A DNA stretch of 64,000 bases from positions 1 to 64,000 of the forward strand of contig CAMEOT010000009.1 in the NCBI GenBank assembly GCA_945929965.1, read 5' to 3'. The notes beneath the pieces are model-generated. The model did no database searches. It saw only the letters and a list, made by a program, of their open reading frames with translations, and was not told the origin of the DNA. This document shows positions 7,096 through 18,176 of the stretch, one piece after another (the first letter of the stretch is position 1; each line of letters begins with the position of its first letter). The DNA is from an uncultured Lachnospiraceae bacterium. GTDB taxonomy: Bacteria > Bacillota > Clostridia > Lachnospirales > Lachnospiraceae. The position numbers were made by a program, and so were the translations under genes.

Positions 7096-8565
7096 TCACT
7101 GCTTTTCGCTAAAGTACGCATCAAAGATCCGTCTTGCAATAGGTACTGCATAATCACCGCCGCTTCCGGCACCTTCCACGATGATGGTAACGCAGACTTC
7201 CGGATCCTCCGCCGGAGCGAAACCGGTAAACCAGGCATGGCTGTCTCCCTTGACGTTATTATATTCCGCAGAACCGGTCTTACCTGCCGCTGTATAGCTT
7301 AGTCCTTTTAGCTTGGACGCCGTACCTTCCTGTACCACATCTGTCATCAGCTGACGCAAAATCGCCGCTTCGTCTTCCGACATCAGTCTTCCATACTCCG
7401 ATGCTTTAAAGCTTTTGACAACAGTTCCCTCATCATTTTCCACACGGTCGATCACATAAGGCTTCATAAGAACTCCGTCATTTGCGATTGCACAGGTGAT
7501 CATGTTCAGATGCATGGGGGTGATCTGTGTTTTACCCTGACCGATGGATGTCTGCATCATTTCGGCGGACGGGGTACTTTCGGAAACCAGTGCCGAACTT
7601 TTCGCGTAATTTAAAGTTAACGGCAGGTCTTTATTAAACAGCAGATCATTTAAAGTCTCCTGAAACGCCTCTCTGTCCAGACTCATTCCGATATTTGCAA
7701 AGGAAGAGTTGCAGGATTTGGCAAAGGACTTCTTAAAATCCACCTGGCCGTGACTGGAACCATGGTAACAGCTGATTTTACTGTCTCCCAGCCGGAAAGA
7801 ACCGTTACAGTTATAAGAATAATTCTGGTAGGTATCCGGATTCTCTTTGATGTATTCCAGTGCAGTAACTATTTTAAAAGTGGAACCAGGCGGATATAAG
7901 CCCTGGGTCGCACGATTTAGCAGTACGGTACTGGAATCATTGTCCACCAGGTCATCCCAGATCTCGGCAATGGAATTCGGATCAAAATCGGGATGAGACA
8001 CCATGGCAATGATTTTACCGGTAGATACTTCTGTCACAATAATGGCACCGCGGTAAATATCCAGCTGGTCGTTTGCCACCTGTTGAATCTTCACGTCCAG
8101 TGTGGTATAAACATTATCTCCGGGGTTCTTTTTCCCGGCGGTATCGTTTTTGACCTTATTGGTCAGAGAAGTATTCGTATTGATTAGATAATAATTCGCC
8201 AGCGCTTCCACGCCCATTCTGCCCTGGGTGGAATAGCCGACAATATGCGCAAACAGATTCTTATAAGGATAATTCCTGGTCTCCTCTTCGTCCTCGTTCA
8301 GGATCGTCTCTGCCAGCACTTCCCCATCCCTGGAGTAAATAGACCCCCGGTAATTTCGGGACAGCAGAATCTGCTGTCTGGAATTGTAACTGTTATTGAT
8401 CATATCCTGCTCGCTGGTTGCCACGAAATGTCCCAGATAGATCATGAGACATAAAAACAGGACTCCGATTCCCCCTGCGGACAGCCAGATCTCCCGCTGG
8501 TTTCCCCTGCGCTTTTTGTCAGGTGTCTTTTTGGGGGATTTATTTTGTGACTTATTATTTTCCAC
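7096..8565 (-). CDS. Class B penicillin-binding protein (PbpA-type transpeptidase)
   Basis: A 489-residue peptidoglycan transpeptidase with a basic cytoplasmic tail, one membrane anchor (about residues 27-48) and an extracytoplasmic catalytic domain. All three active-site motifs are visible: STFK with the nucleophile S228, SCN at 284-286 and KTG at 429-431. It is shorter than FtsI/SpoVD proteins and has no PASTA domains, matching the small PbpA-type enzymes found beside FtsW/RodA proteins. Its start overlaps the end of the FtsW-family gene by 11 bases, so the two are likely a coupled synthase pair (SEDS glycosyltransferase plus transpeptidase). Confidence 0.93.
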   Translation of the reverse strand: MENNKSQNKSPKKTPDKKRRGNQREIWLSAGGIGVLFLCLMIYLGHFVATSEQDMINNSYNSRQQILLSRNYRGSIYSRDGEVLAETILNEDEEETRNYPYKNLFAHIVGYSTQGRMGVEALANYYLINTNTSLTNKVKNDTAGKKNPGDNVYTTLDVKIQQVANDQLDIYRGAIIVTEVSTGKIIAMVSHPDFDPNSIAEIWDDLVDNDSSTVLLNRATQGLYPPGSTFKIVTALEYIKENPDTYQNYSYNCNGSFRLGDSKISCYHGSSHGQVDFKKSFAKSCNSSFANIGMSLDREAFQETLNDLLFNKDLPLTLNYAKSSALVSESTPSAEMMQTSIGQGKTQITPMHLNMITCAIANDGVLMKPYVIDRVENDEGTVVKSFKASEYGRLMSEDEAAILRQLMTDVVQEGTASKLKGLSYTAAGKTGSAEYNNVKGDSHAWFTGFAPAEDPEVCVTIIVEGAGSGGDYAVPIARRIFDAYFSEKQ

Positions 8566-9877
8566 CTCTGCGCTCTCCTTCCTTCTGCAGTCGGATATAA
8601 ATTCCCTGGATGATGAAAAACATGATCATTGTCGTCATCACCGAACTTCCTCCGTAACTGATAAAAGGAAGCGTCACACCGGTCAAAGGGATGAATTTTG
8701 TACCGCCACCGATGGTCAGAAAAATCTGGAAAATATACATAATGCCGATGCCGTATACAATGAGCTGATAAAATCTGTCATGAATCTTCACCGCGATCCG
8801 CATCATTTCCAGAAAACTGCTGACACAGATCAGAATCAGGCACATACCGAAGATCACCCCCAGTTCCTCACAGATCGATGAGAAGATAAAATCCGCTTCC
8901 ACATAGGGAATTGCCGTCGGATTCCCCTTTAACAGCCCCATGCCGAACCAGCTTCCGCTGCCGATGGCAAACAGCGACTGGGTAATCTGATATCCCTTAT
9001 TATCAATATATTTCCAGGGATCCTGCCATGCCAGCACACGAATCCTCACGTGATCAAACAACTGGTAAGCAAGATACGAAGCCGCACCTCCGCCTATGAT
9101 CCCCGCAAACAGGTACAGATAATTACGTGTTGCCGCAAATACCACAAACACAAATCCCACGAAGAAAATCAGTGCACTTCCCAGATCCTTGGAGACTACC
9201 AGGATCACCACATGTGCCCCGGCAATGATGGCTGTCAGGACCACTCTCTGGAAAGACACATTTTCCCATAAGGCTCCCGCCAGGAAAAACAGGAACAATA
9301 TTTTCACAAATTCCGAAGGCTGGAACGTAATTCCACCCAGGGAAAAAGAGATCTTGGAACCATGGGTCACTTCACCCAGAATCAACACAGTACTAAGCAG
9401 TGCAATTCCCAATGTGGCATACAGCCATGTGATCTTTTTGAAAAAATGTATTTTTCCAAGCAGATACGGTATCAGCAGTGAGAAAATCAGAGATACCAGC
9501 ACGATCACATACTGTCGTATCGCCTTATCAAAAGACAGACGGGATACCATACAGAGTCCGATTCCCAAAAGCATACACATATTATTCAGCAAAAGCCTGT
9601 TAATATTCTCATAGATCAGTGATACCATCGTGATCGTTGCAAATAAAAAGATCAGAATAAATGCGAAGAAAAACAGGTATTGAAAATCTCCGCCGGTAAG
9701 TGACAGATCCAGAAAACATAATACCTGCACCAGAAACATCAGAACATCCTGTAAAATAAAAATCCCCTTATGATGTTCGCCCGTCGGATATCGGAATGTA
9801 TAAAAACAGCTTGCTGTATATAAAACCATAAAAAAGGCTATGAAATATTTGGATAATTCAATTACGTATTCCTGCAT
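8555..9877 (-). CDS. FtsW/RodA/SpoVE family peptidoglycan polymerase
   Basis: A 440-residue polytopic membrane protein of the SEDS family, which polymerise lipid II into glycan strands. It has about ten hydrophobic segments and the conserved C-terminal signature with LPFISYGGSS (about residues 402-411). GDFQPSE-like conservation appears as GITFQPSEFVKI (about 182-193). It is coupled to the PbpA-type transpeptidase immediately downstream. Which process the pair serves (elongation, division or spore cortex) cannot be decided here; the neighbours zapA and ruvAB point to growth or division. AAAGG lies 12 bases before the ATG. Confidence 0.93.
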   Translation of the reverse strand: MQEYVIELSKYFIAFFMVLYTASCFYTFRYPTGEHHKGIFILQDVLMFLVQVLCFLDLSLTGGDFQYLFFFAFILIFLFATITMVSLIYENINRLLLNNMCMLLGIGLCMVSRLSFDKAIRQYVIVLVSLIFSLLIPYLLGKIHFFKKITWLYATLGIALLSTVLILGEVTHGSKISFSLGGITFQPSEFVKILFLFFLAGALWENVSFQRVVLTAIIAGAHVVILVVSKDLGSALIFFVGFVFVVFAATRNYLYLFAGIIGGGAASYLAYQLFDHVRIRVLAWQDPWKYIDNKGYQITQSLFAIGSGSWFGMGLLKGNPTAIPYVEADFIFSSICEELGVIFGMCLILICVSSFLEMMRIAVKIHDRFYQLIVYGIGIMYIFQIFLTIGGGTKFIPLTGVTLPFISYGGSSVMTTMIMFFIIQGIYIRLQKEGERRGGK

Positions 9878-9897
9878 GAAGCAAAATACCTTTCTGT

Positions 9898-12105
9898 CTA
9901 TTCTACGCCACGTTTTTCGTGACCGGTGGTGTACTCCGCATAGGGGAGCTCCTTACGCGCACCGCCATAATAATTCAGGATCTGCAAAGTCTCCTCCTCC
10001 GTCTCTGTGGTAAAATCCAGTCGCCCTGTGACGGTCTGTCTGTCCGCTTCCTTATGCAGAGATAAAGGCACACTGTTGTAGATCACATTAAAGCAATGGG
10101 TACAATTGCGCATAACCGGGAATCTCTTATGATACCGGTCGGTCAGTTCCGTAATACACCCGCCTTCCCCTTTCCTGCATCTGTCTAAAGTCTGTGTCAC
10201 ACAGTTGGCGGTGACCATCATCGGGATCTTACCGTAGATCACCTTCTCTGTGGGAATCGCAGGATCTATAATCTTCTTCTGTTCCGCTGCCGTAAGCTCA
10301 AGTGGCAGACATAAGCCATCCAGATACTGCATCCAGAAATCTCTTCCTTCCACATTCCACAAATAGAGGCTGTGATCTCCGATGATCTTTTTCCCGGGCA
10401 GTGCCCATTCCCGGAGCAGTCCGATATGTTCCATACTGCCTGCCAGGAATCCCTGAAAACATGATGCATTCTCCCTTGCAAAGTTATACAGCTTCTTTAA
10501 ATACTGCTCATCCCGCAGGCGCAGGATCTTAGGCAGGACGATTCCGCAGGGGATTTGTTTTGCAGAAGCTTTTTTCAGCATTTCCGTTCCGGCTTCCGGA
10601 TCCTGTAACAGCAGATCCGCATCCAGATACAGCCGGATCCTGTCTGCCTGCTCTCCGTCACCGCTCCAAAATACCGATCTGCAAAATCCTCTCCATTGCT
10701 CTTGTGTCTGCAACAGGATTGAGAACTTCTTACCCATAGGAGACTCTTTGACTCCGTCGACCATCCCTGTCTTATGCTGCGACACGCGTGGCTGTCCTGC
10801 TCTCTCATAGCAAAAGCCGTTGGTCTGGATTATTTTCTCTTCCAGCAGAGCAATGCCTTTTCTGCGAAGTTCGTTGATGGCCTTTAACGGATAGAACGCA
10901 TTCCCGCTCAGTTCGACTTCTATACTTCCCTCCAGAGAGAAAGAGCTGTCACCTAACTTGCTTAACTGCTTTACAACATTTTCTTCCGAAATTGGCTGTC
11001 TGGAAGCTTCCTGCACAGGATCACCTTCTAATGTGATGTGGGTATCGCCGCAGGATACAGTCAGACTCGCATCTTCCCCGGTAATAAACCGGGCCGTCAT
11101 CCGTACCGGAAGTGTCAGGCGTTTCATCAGATGTTCCTTGCGGATGCGCTCCAGCAGTATTTCATCGCTTCCGCTATAGGCGGGACTGTTCAGAGTCACC
11201 ATCTCTTTGCCGTTATGCTTATGATAATAACCGTCCTGACGTTCACTGCGGATGTACAGACAGGACAGTGCATGCATATCTTCTTTGGAAATCTTCAGAG
11301 GTGCCTCCGGATTCCTGTAATATCTATCAATGTATTTGCGATAAATTGCCGTAACTCCGGCGACATATTCCGCTTTTTTCATACGGCCCTCGATCTTAAA
11401 AGAATCGATTCCCGCCGTCAGAAGTTCGGGGATAGATTCTATGGTACACATATCCTTCAGACTTAAGGGATAGCATTCCTTCTGCCCCTTACCGCTGTAA
11501 GGCAGACGACAGGGCTGCGCACAGCGTCCGCGATTGCCGCTTCGACCTCCTAAGATACTGCTGAACAGACACTGTCCGGAATAACAATAGCACATAGCTC
11601 CGTGAATAAAGCACTCAATCTCCATACCGGTGGCTTCCTTGATTCTGCGGATTTCCTTAATGCTTAATTCTCTGGCAGGTACGACACGGCATGCCCCCTG
11701 CTCCTTCAAAAATTCCGCACCGTATTCCCCGGTAATCGTCATCTGTGTGCTTCCGTGCAGTTCCATACCCGGGAAATTCTCCCGGATAAATAAAAATACA
11801 CCCATATCCTGGATAATCACAGCGTCCAGTCCTGCCCGGTAATAAGGCTCCAGATATTCATATATTTCCGAAAATTCGGATTCTTTTACCAGCGTATTTA
11901 CCGTAAGGTATACTCTTCTTCCGAAAAGATGCGCATACCGGATGCACGCAACCAGCTCCTCTTCGGAAAAATTCTCCGCATAGGCTCTGGCTCCGAAACG
12001 GTTACCTCCCAGATATACAGCATCCGCGCCGGCATGGATTGCACCGTAAAATGCTTCCGCATTCCCGGCTGGCGCCAGTAATTCTACTTTCTTCGTTCCA
12101 CTCAT
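9898..12105 (-). CDS. U32 family peptidase with C-terminal extension
   Basis: A 735-residue protein of the U32 (collagenase-like, YrrO/RlhA-related) family. The N-terminal TIM-barrel-like domain begins ELLAPAGNAEAFYGAI (about residues 8-23) and carries the U32 signature region ECFIHGAMCYCYSGQC (164-179) with further conserved Cys at 195 and 199 in GRCAQPC. Related bacterial proteins act in tRNA or 23S rRNA hydroxylation rather than proteolysis, so an RNA-modification role is plausible. The long C-terminal half matches the DUF3656-containing subgroup in length. Start preceded by GAGGA. Located between zapA and ftsW. Confidence 0.88.
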   Translation of the reverse strand: MSGTKKVELLAPAGNAEAFYGAIHAGADAVYLGGNRFGARAYAENFSEEELVACIRYAHLFGRRVYLTVNTLVKESEFSEIYEYLEPYYRAGLDAVIIQDMGVFLFIRENFPGMELHGSTQMTITGEYGAEFLKEQGACRVVPARELSIKEIRRIKEATGMEIECFIHGAMCYCYSGQCLFSSILGGRSGNRGRCAQPCRLPYSGKGQKECYPLSLKDMCTIESIPELLTAGIDSFKIEGRMKKAEYVAGVTAIYRKYIDRYYRNPEAPLKISKEDMHALSCLYIRSERQDGYYHKHNGKEMVTLNSPAYSGSDEILLERIRKEHLMKRLTLPVRMTARFITGEDASLTVSCGDTHITLEGDPVQEASRQPISEENVVKQLSKLGDSSFSLEGSIEVELSGNAFYPLKAINELRRKGIALLEEKIIQTNGFCYERAGQPRVSQHKTGMVDGVKESPMGKKFSILLQTQEQWRGFCRSVFWSGDGEQADRIRLYLDADLLLQDPEAGTEMLKKASAKQIPCGIVLPKILRLRDEQYLKKLYNFARENASCFQGFLAGSMEHIGLLREWALPGKKIIGDHSLYLWNVEGRDFWMQYLDGLCLPLELTAAEQKKIIDPAIPTEKVIYGKIPMMVTANCVTQTLDRCRKGEGGCITELTDRYHKRFPVMRNCTHCFNVIYNSVPLSLHKEADRQTVTGRLDFTTETEEETLQILNYYGGARKELPYAEYTTGHEKRGVE

Positions 12106-12154
12106 AAACGTCCTCTATTGCAAATAGCTGCCCGAAAAACGGACAGCTATCAAT

Positions 12155-12556
12155 TTACTTGTCTTTTAGTTCTGTCTCCAGACGAACAATTTTTTTGGCA
12201 TCTTCACTCAACTGCTTCTGAAGTTCTTTTCCCTGTTTCTCCGCATTCTCCAGCTTGATCTGGGCGGAAATCAGTTCATGCTTCAGATCATATAATTCCT
12301 TTTCTTTTCCCTGAAGCTCTTCTTCCAGAATAGAGATCTGTTTCTTCGCTTTAAAATAATCATCGGCGATGTTCAGCTGCAGCAGAACACTTTGCTTATC
12401 CAAAGGTTGTCTGCGAAAGCTGTCTATCTTCCCATATTCGTTGATCTTGTTGTTGATATAGGAAGCGACTTTCTGCATGTAATCTTCACTCTCATAGCCG
12501 CTTAAGGTAAATACCTTACCGCCTATGATTACTTCGGTATCTGTCTTCGGAGACAT
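12155..12556 (-). CDS. zapA: Cell division protein ZapA
   Basis: From the ATG at 12556 the protein has 133 residues. The N-terminal ZapA head (TEVIIGGKVFTLSG ... SYINNKINEY, residues about 5-42) is followed by a long coiled coil (about 60-130), as in ZapA, which bundles FtsZ filaments at the division ring. A longer in-frame start at 12610 exists, but AGAGGGG sits correctly before 12556 and the family normally starts near the TEV strand. It lies just downstream of ruvB and has its own promoter at 12630-12658. Confidence 0.88.
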   Translation of the reverse strand: MSPKTDTEVIIGGKVFTLSGYESEDYMQKVASYINNKINEYGKIDSFRRQPLDKQSVLLQLNIADDYFKAKKQISILEEELQGKEKELYDLKHELISAQIKLENAEKQGKELQKQLSEDAKKIVRLETELKDK

Positions 12557-12629
12557 CTTAAACACCCCTCTTAACAATCTTTTGGAAACACAATATGTGC
12601 CGTCTGTCAAAAAATATAATACAAGATTT

Positions 12630-12658
12630 ATTATATATCAGATTATATAGAGTGGCAA
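12630..12658 (-). promoter_or_regulatory. Sigma-A-type promoter for zapA
   Basis: On the minus strand TTGCCA (12653-12658) and TATAAT (12630-12635) are exactly 17 bases apart, about 75 bases before the zapA start. It lies in the gap after ruvB. Confidence 0.65.
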
Positions 12659-12683
12659 GTAAAAAATTGACCGATTGTCTCCT

Positions 12684-13691
12684 CTAAAGTTTTAGTCCCA
12701 GGTGTCTGTAGGTCAGATCCGTCACCATGCGTCCCTTGGGTGTTCTGTTCAGGAAACCGTTCTTGATCAGATAGGGCTCATAGACATCTTCTATGGTACC
12801 GGCATCTTCTCCGATGGCCGCGGCAAGGGTATCCAGTCCCACCGGTCCACCGTTAAATTTCTCGATGATCGTCACGAGGATATTCCTGTCGATATGATCT
12901 AAGCCCATCTTGTCCACATCCATAAGATCCAGTGCGGTTCTGGCTACCTCTTCCGTAATGACTCCGTCGTATTTGACCTGTGCAAAATCACGGACACGTT
13001 TTAAAATACGATTGGCAAGTCTTGGAGTTCCACGGCTCCGTCTCGCCATCTCTTTTGCTCCGGCAGGCTCGATCTCCACATCCAGGATCCCTGCGGAGTG
13101 CATGATGATCTGTTGCAATTCCTCTATACTGTAAAATTCCAGATGATGGATCATTCCGAAACGATCCCGCAGAGGTGCCGTCAAAAGTCCGGCCCGGGTC
13201 GTCGCCCCCACCAGCGTAAACTTCGGCAGTTCCAGGCGGACGGATCTGGCACTGGAACCCTTACCGATCATGATGTCGATACAGTAATCCTCCATGGCAG
13301 GATACAGCACTTCCTCCACCTGACGGTTCAGACGGTGGATTTCATCCACGAACAGCAGATCTCCCTCTTCCAGATTATTTAAGATGGCAGCCATCTCTCC
13401 CGGCTTCTCGATCGCCGGTCCGCTGGTCACCTTCATGTGAACTCCCATCTCGTTGGCAATGATCCCGGCAAGGGTGGTCTTACCAAGTCCGGGCGGTCCG
13501 TAGAACAATACATGATCCAGCGCATCCCCACGCTGTTTTGCTGCGGTAATATAGACCTTCAGGTTCTCCTTTATCTTGGACTGACCGATATAATCGTCCA
13601 GCGTTTGGGGGCGTAAAGAGCCTTCCAGCTTAATATCTTCTTCCGTGATATTTGTCTCTATCATTCTTCTGGGCATAGTCGTTGTTCTCAT
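12684..13691 (-). CDS. ruvB: Holliday junction branch migration helicase RuvB
   Basis: A 335-residue AAA+ motor that, with RuvA, drives branch migration of recombination intermediates. Walker A is GPPGLGKT (65-72), Walker [11 protein letters not shown], the arginine-finger/sensor region [18 protein letters not shown] is present, and the C-terminal winged helix ends [17 protein letters not shown]. Length is typical. RuvA lies directly upstream (gap of 3 bases). Two starts are close: 13691, very near AAGGA, and an ATG five codons in at 13676. Neither is clearly better. Confidence 0.98.
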   Translation of the reverse strand: MRTTTMPRRMIETNITEEDIKLEGSLRPQTLDDYIGQSKIKENLKVYITAAKQRGDALDHVLFYGPPGLGKTTLAGIIANEMGVHMKVTSGPAIEKPGEMAAILNNLEEGDLLFVDEIHRLNRQVEEVLYPAMEDYCIDIMIGKGSSARSVRLELPKFTLVGATTRAGLLTAPLRDRFGMIHHLEFYSIEELQQIIMHSAGILDVEIEPAGAKEMARRSRGTPRLANRILKRVRDFAQVKYDGVITEEVARTALDLMDVDKMGLDHIDRNILVTIIEKFNGGPVGLDTLAAAIGEDAGTIEDVYEPYLIKNGFLNRTPKGRMVTDLTYRHLGLKL

Positions 13692-13694
13692 TCC

Positions 13695-14321
13695 TTAAAA
13701 CAATTTTTTCAGGGCAGCCTTTAAGATGGCTCCGGAATCCATGGTCTCCACATCTTCTATGGCATTGACAGCCTTTAAACTCTCCGCCTGTCCGTAGCCC
13801 AATGCCACCAGGGCTTCCACCGCTTCCTTTTTCTTCTCACTGTCGATGTGCAGACTGCCTGCGGTCAGGATACCTTCCGCACCGCCTACGGCAATCTCTC
13901 TGGAGATCAGTGTATCATCAATGGAGATCTTATCCTTTAATTCCAGGATCAGTCGCTGCGCCGTTCTGGCACCTACGCCCGGTGCCTTCGATATCGCCTT
14001 GGCATCTCCGGACATAATGGCAAACCGTAAGGAATCCGCATCCATGACAGAGAGAATCGCCAGAGCTCCCTTCGGTCCGATCCCGCTGACTGTAATACAC
14101 AGCTTGAACATCTCCAGATCACTCCGGGAAAGGAATCCATATAATAAAAAGGCATCTTCCTTCACATACGTATATGTATAAAGCCGGACCTGCTCTCCGA
14201 TCCCCGGAAGCCTGGATGCCGTATCTGCAGAGATCCGGACATTGATCCCAAAGCCGTTGACATCAATCACAGCATTATCTACCGTAACATCTTCTAAAAA
14301 GCCATTCACATATGCAAACAT
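13695..14321 (-). CDS. ruvA: Holliday junction DNA-binding protein RuvA
   Basis: This 208-residue RuvA binds four-way junctions as a tetramer and loads RuvB. It has the N-terminal OB fold (MFAYVNGFLEDV, with VKEDAFLLYGF around 53-63), the helix-hairpin-helix domain with VSGIGPKGALAILS and GVGARTAQRLILELKDK (about 79-133), and the flexible linker plus C-terminal domain III ending ALKKLF that contacts RuvB. It is translated together with ruvB. About 100 bases of AT-rich DNA separate it from the upstream ABC exporter gene. Confidence 0.98.
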   Translation of the reverse strand: MFAYVNGFLEDVTVDNAVIDVNGFGINVRISADTASRLPGIGEQVRLYTYTYVKEDAFLLYGFLSRSDLEMFKLCITVSGIGPKGALAILSVMDADSLRFAIMSGDAKAISKAPGVGARTAQRLILELKDKISIDDTLISREIAVGGAEGILTAGSLHIDSEKKKEAVEALVALGYGQAESLKAVNAIEDVETMDSGAILKAALKKLF

Positions 14322-14423
14322 GTAGAATTAATCCTCATCTTTCTGACCTGCAAAATAATAGCACGTAAAATTCGGCTACGATACGTTTATCATACCATAG
14401 TCGAACATATGTTTCAAGTGATT

Positions 14424-16229
14424 TTAGCTCTGGATCTGTTTTAACTGATAGAACTCTCCCTGCAGTGCCATCAATTCCTCGTAGGTGCCATATTCCGAAC
14501 AGTGTCCGTCCGCGATTACGGCAATCCTGTCCGCATCCCGGATGGTGGACAGTCTGTGTGCCACAATAAAAGTCGTCCGTCCCTCCGTCAGATTGTTTAA
14601 TGCCTGCTGGATCAACTTCTCGGAGATGCTGTCTAATGCCGAGGTTGCTTCATCCAGCACGATCACCTTCGGATCCCGGATCAGGGCTCTGGCAATGGAG
14701 ATACGCTGTCTCTGACCGCCGGATAACTTGCCGCCGTGTTCTCCCACCATAGTGTCGAGACCTTTTGGAAGGGATGCAATCAGGTCCGACAGATTCGCGG
14801 CTTTAATTACTTTCTGTAATTCTTCCTCTGAGACATTTTCACAGCCGTAGGTAATATTGTCCCGGATCGTTCCGGAGAACAGAATGGATGTCTGGGGTAC
14901 CACCGCTAAATGTTTTCTGTATGTTCTAAGATCGATTTTGCTTAAATCTTTGCCGTCGATCAGAACTTTTCCGCTCTCCGCCTGATGGAAACCGATGACC
15001 AGGTTCAAGATCGTGGATTTTCCGGCACCGGACTCGCCTACCAGTGCAATGGTCTCTCCCGCTTTCACATGAAGATTTAAGTGATTCAGTACATTATGTT
15101 CGTTGTTCTTATAATGGAAGCATACATCCTCAAAATCAAAGGTGCCCGTTACCTGCTCCAGTTTTTCCTTGCCTTCGTTGTCTTCGATATCCTCGGACAG
15201 CAATACCTCACCAATAGAATTCACGGATTCGATACCCTTGGCAATGGTGGGCAACAGGGTAACAATGGAGGATACCTGATTGACCACCGTAGCAAAATAA
15301 CTCTGATATAGTGTGATGTCACCTGCCTGAATCTTCCCGCCGATGGCGAGATATCCGGTAAATGCCAGGCAGATCACCTGAAAGATCTGGAATACCGCCC
15401 AGCCCACCGATCCAAACAGCGCCTGGATCAGATCCAGTTTATAGCCCTTCTCCGCCACAGCAAACAGCTGTCCGCTCATTTTGGACACCTCTTCGTCCTC
15501 CAGTGCATGGGCTCTGGTCACGGGCACCAGTTCCACCATCTCCATGACTCTGGCAGAGGTCTCTTCCATCTCCTTACGGAATTCAGTATTTCGCTTTTTC
15601 ATAATATTCCGGAAGGTGACCATGGTGATGGCCGCCACAGGAGTAGTCAACAGGAAAAATACGAACACGATGCGGCTCTTGCTGATGGTAACCACCAGTG
15701 CGACACCGATATTCAGGGCAATGTTTAAAATACTTAAAAATAATTGCGTGGAAAGTCCCTCCACCGCTTCCACGTCACGCATGATCTTGGACTGCAGTCT
15801 TCCGGACTGGGTCTCCACATGATAGGAAATGGATAATTGCTGAAGTTTCCGGATCAGAGCCTTCCGAAGTCCGGTCTCCGCGTATCTGGTGGCCAGACTT
15901 TTATAGGACGTATACAGATAGTTCATGGGAATATTTAACAGAATCAGTCCGGCTTCCAAAATACTGTAAAAAATAATATTCCGGAACGTATCCGGATTAT
16001 GCGCCGTCACATCATTGATGATATTCGCTGTGATGATGGGCAGCACCCAGACGCAGGCATGCTTTGCAAAAAAGCAGATCACTGCCATGATAAATTTATG
16101 ATAATTCCCCTTATATAGATGCACCAGAGTCCGCAGAGGATGTCCCTGATTGTTCCGATAACACTCAATGAACCAGCTTTCGGTGTCCATCTTTTTTCTC
16201 GGGGATGTTTTTGCTTCAAAGTCTTTCAT
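14424..16229 (-). CDS. ABC exporter, fused membrane and ATPase domains
   Basis: A 601-residue half-transporter of the MsbA/LmrA type that would work as a homodimer or with another half. The first 330 residues form the six-helix type I exporter domain; the rest is the nucleotide-binding domain with Walker A GESGAGKST, signature LSGGQRQRISIARAL, Walker B VIVLDEATSALDS and the switch His in IVAHRLST. The substrate is unknown; lipids, peptides and drugs are all possible for this family. It stands alone between ruvA and the ilvC terminator. Confidence 0.93.
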   Translation of the reverse strand: MKDFEAKTSPRKKMDTESWFIECYRNNQGHPLRTLVHLYKGNYHKFIMAVICFFAKHACVWVLPIITANIINDVTAHNPDTFRNIIFYSILEAGLILLNIPMNYLYTSYKSLATRYAETGLRKALIRKLQQLSISYHVETQSGRLQSKIMRDVEAVEGLSTQLFLSILNIALNIGVALVVTISKSRIVFVFFLLTTPVAAITMVTFRNIMKKRNTEFRKEMEETSARVMEMVELVPVTRAHALEDEEVSKMSGQLFAVAEKGYKLDLIQALFGSVGWAVFQIFQVICLAFTGYLAIGGKIQAGDITLYQSYFATVVNQVSSIVTLLPTIAKGIESVNSIGEVLLSEDIEDNEGKEKLEQVTGTFDFEDVCFHYKNNEHNVLNHLNLHVKAGETIALVGESGAGKSTILNLVIGFHQAESGKVLIDGKDLSKIDLRTYRKHLAVVPQTSILFSGTIRDNITYGCENVSEEELQKVIKAANLSDLIASLPKGLDTMVGEHGGKLSGGQRQRISIARALIRDPKVIVLDEATSALDSISEKLIQQALNNLTEGRTTFIVAHRLSTIRDADRIAVIADGHCSEYGTYEELMALQGEFYQLKQIQS

Positions 16230-16346
16230 ATCTTTCAGGATACCTTTCCCATTTGCTCATACTCTTTATTTTAGCTCAATTAATATGTGTTTTCCAGTTC
16301 ATTTTTGCGGTTTTTGGATGTAAATCACTGCTTTTTTGCCAAAAGT

Positions 16347-16383
16347 AAGGCTGTGTCAGAATTTTACATTCTGGCACAGCCTT
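16347..16383 (-). terminator. Hairpin terminator of the metH-ilv operon
   Basis: A 16-base-pair stem with one G-T pair (16347-16362 with 16368-16383) lies 30 bases beyond the ilvC stop. T-runs flank it on both sides, and the one downstream of ilvC is short, so efficiency is uncertain. Confidence 0.75.
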
Positions 16384-16413
16384 TTCGTCATAGCATTGGA
16401 TTTTTACAGTCGA

Positions 16414-17463
<1,050 letters not shown>

Positions 17464-17531
17464 TTATAACTGATAGGGATCTTCCCTAGAGCTAACTGAT
17501 AAGAACTTTGATTTTTCGATACTAATCTTCA

Positions 17532-18050
17532 TTAATCTTCGATATAAGTAACATTCTCGATACCTCTGCCAAGTCCTGTAATACCTGTTCTCGCCAGTTC
17601 CAGCACCTCATACTCTTCATTAAAACGCTGGATCAGTGCATTCACTTTGCTGTGGTTACCGGTAAACTCCACGATCAGATTCTCCGCTCCGACATCAATG
17701 ATCTTCGCACGGAAATTATTGGCAAGGAACTCTACGCCCTGTCGGATCTCCAGACGCTTCTCGGGATCCACCTTGACCTTGACCAGTACCAGTTCACGGT
17801 ACACACTGTCCTCCGGATCCAGTTCCTTGATATCACGGACATCCACCAGCTTCCCGACCTGCTTCTCGATCTGTTCCAGGATATCGTCGTCTCCCGAAGT
17901 AACAATGGTAATTCTGGTAAAACGGGGATCTGCCGTCACACCTGCCGTAATGCTTTCGATGTTGTAACCGCGTCTGGAAAACAGACCGGAGATGCGGCTC
18001 AGTACACCGGATGTGTTGTCAACCAACAGCTGAAATACTCTCTTCTGCAT
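17532..18050 (-). CDS. ilvN: Acetolactate synthase small (regulatory) subunit, copy 2
   Basis: This is the ACT-domain regulatory subunit that activates IlvB and confers valine feedback. From the ATG at 18050 it has 172 residues. An in-frame extension to 18161 exists but the family begins at MQKRVFQLLVDNTSGVLSRISGLFSRRGYNIES. The C-terminal domain NLIVEFTGNHSKVNALIQRF is complete. It closely follows standard IlvN/IlvH sequences. It is separated by 126 bases from the first small-subunit gene and precedes ilvC. The Shine-Dalgarno is weak (AAAGG about 17 bases upstream). Confidence 0.93.
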   Translation of the reverse strand: MQKRVFQLLVDNTSGVLSRISGLFSRRGYNIESITAGVTADPRFTRITIVTSGDDDILEQIEKQVGKLVDVRDIKELDPEDSVYRELVLVKVKVDPEKRLEIRQGVEFLANNFRAKIIDVGAENLIVEFTGNHSKVNALIQRFNEEYEVLELARTGITGLGRGIENVTYIED

Positions 18051-18176
18051 GAATGATCTACCATACCTTTCGTATTTCTGCAACTGCTCTCCTTCCGGAG
18101 CAGCAACTGTATTCTTAATATAGCAAGATGCCTGCATAATGTCAATTAGTGAATTTAACATTATGTTTGATGTATT

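Noticed and set aside
18051..18161. N-terminal extension of the second ilvN copy
   Set aside because: The 37 extra residues lack similarity to the family and the internal ATG at 18050 matches the conserved start.
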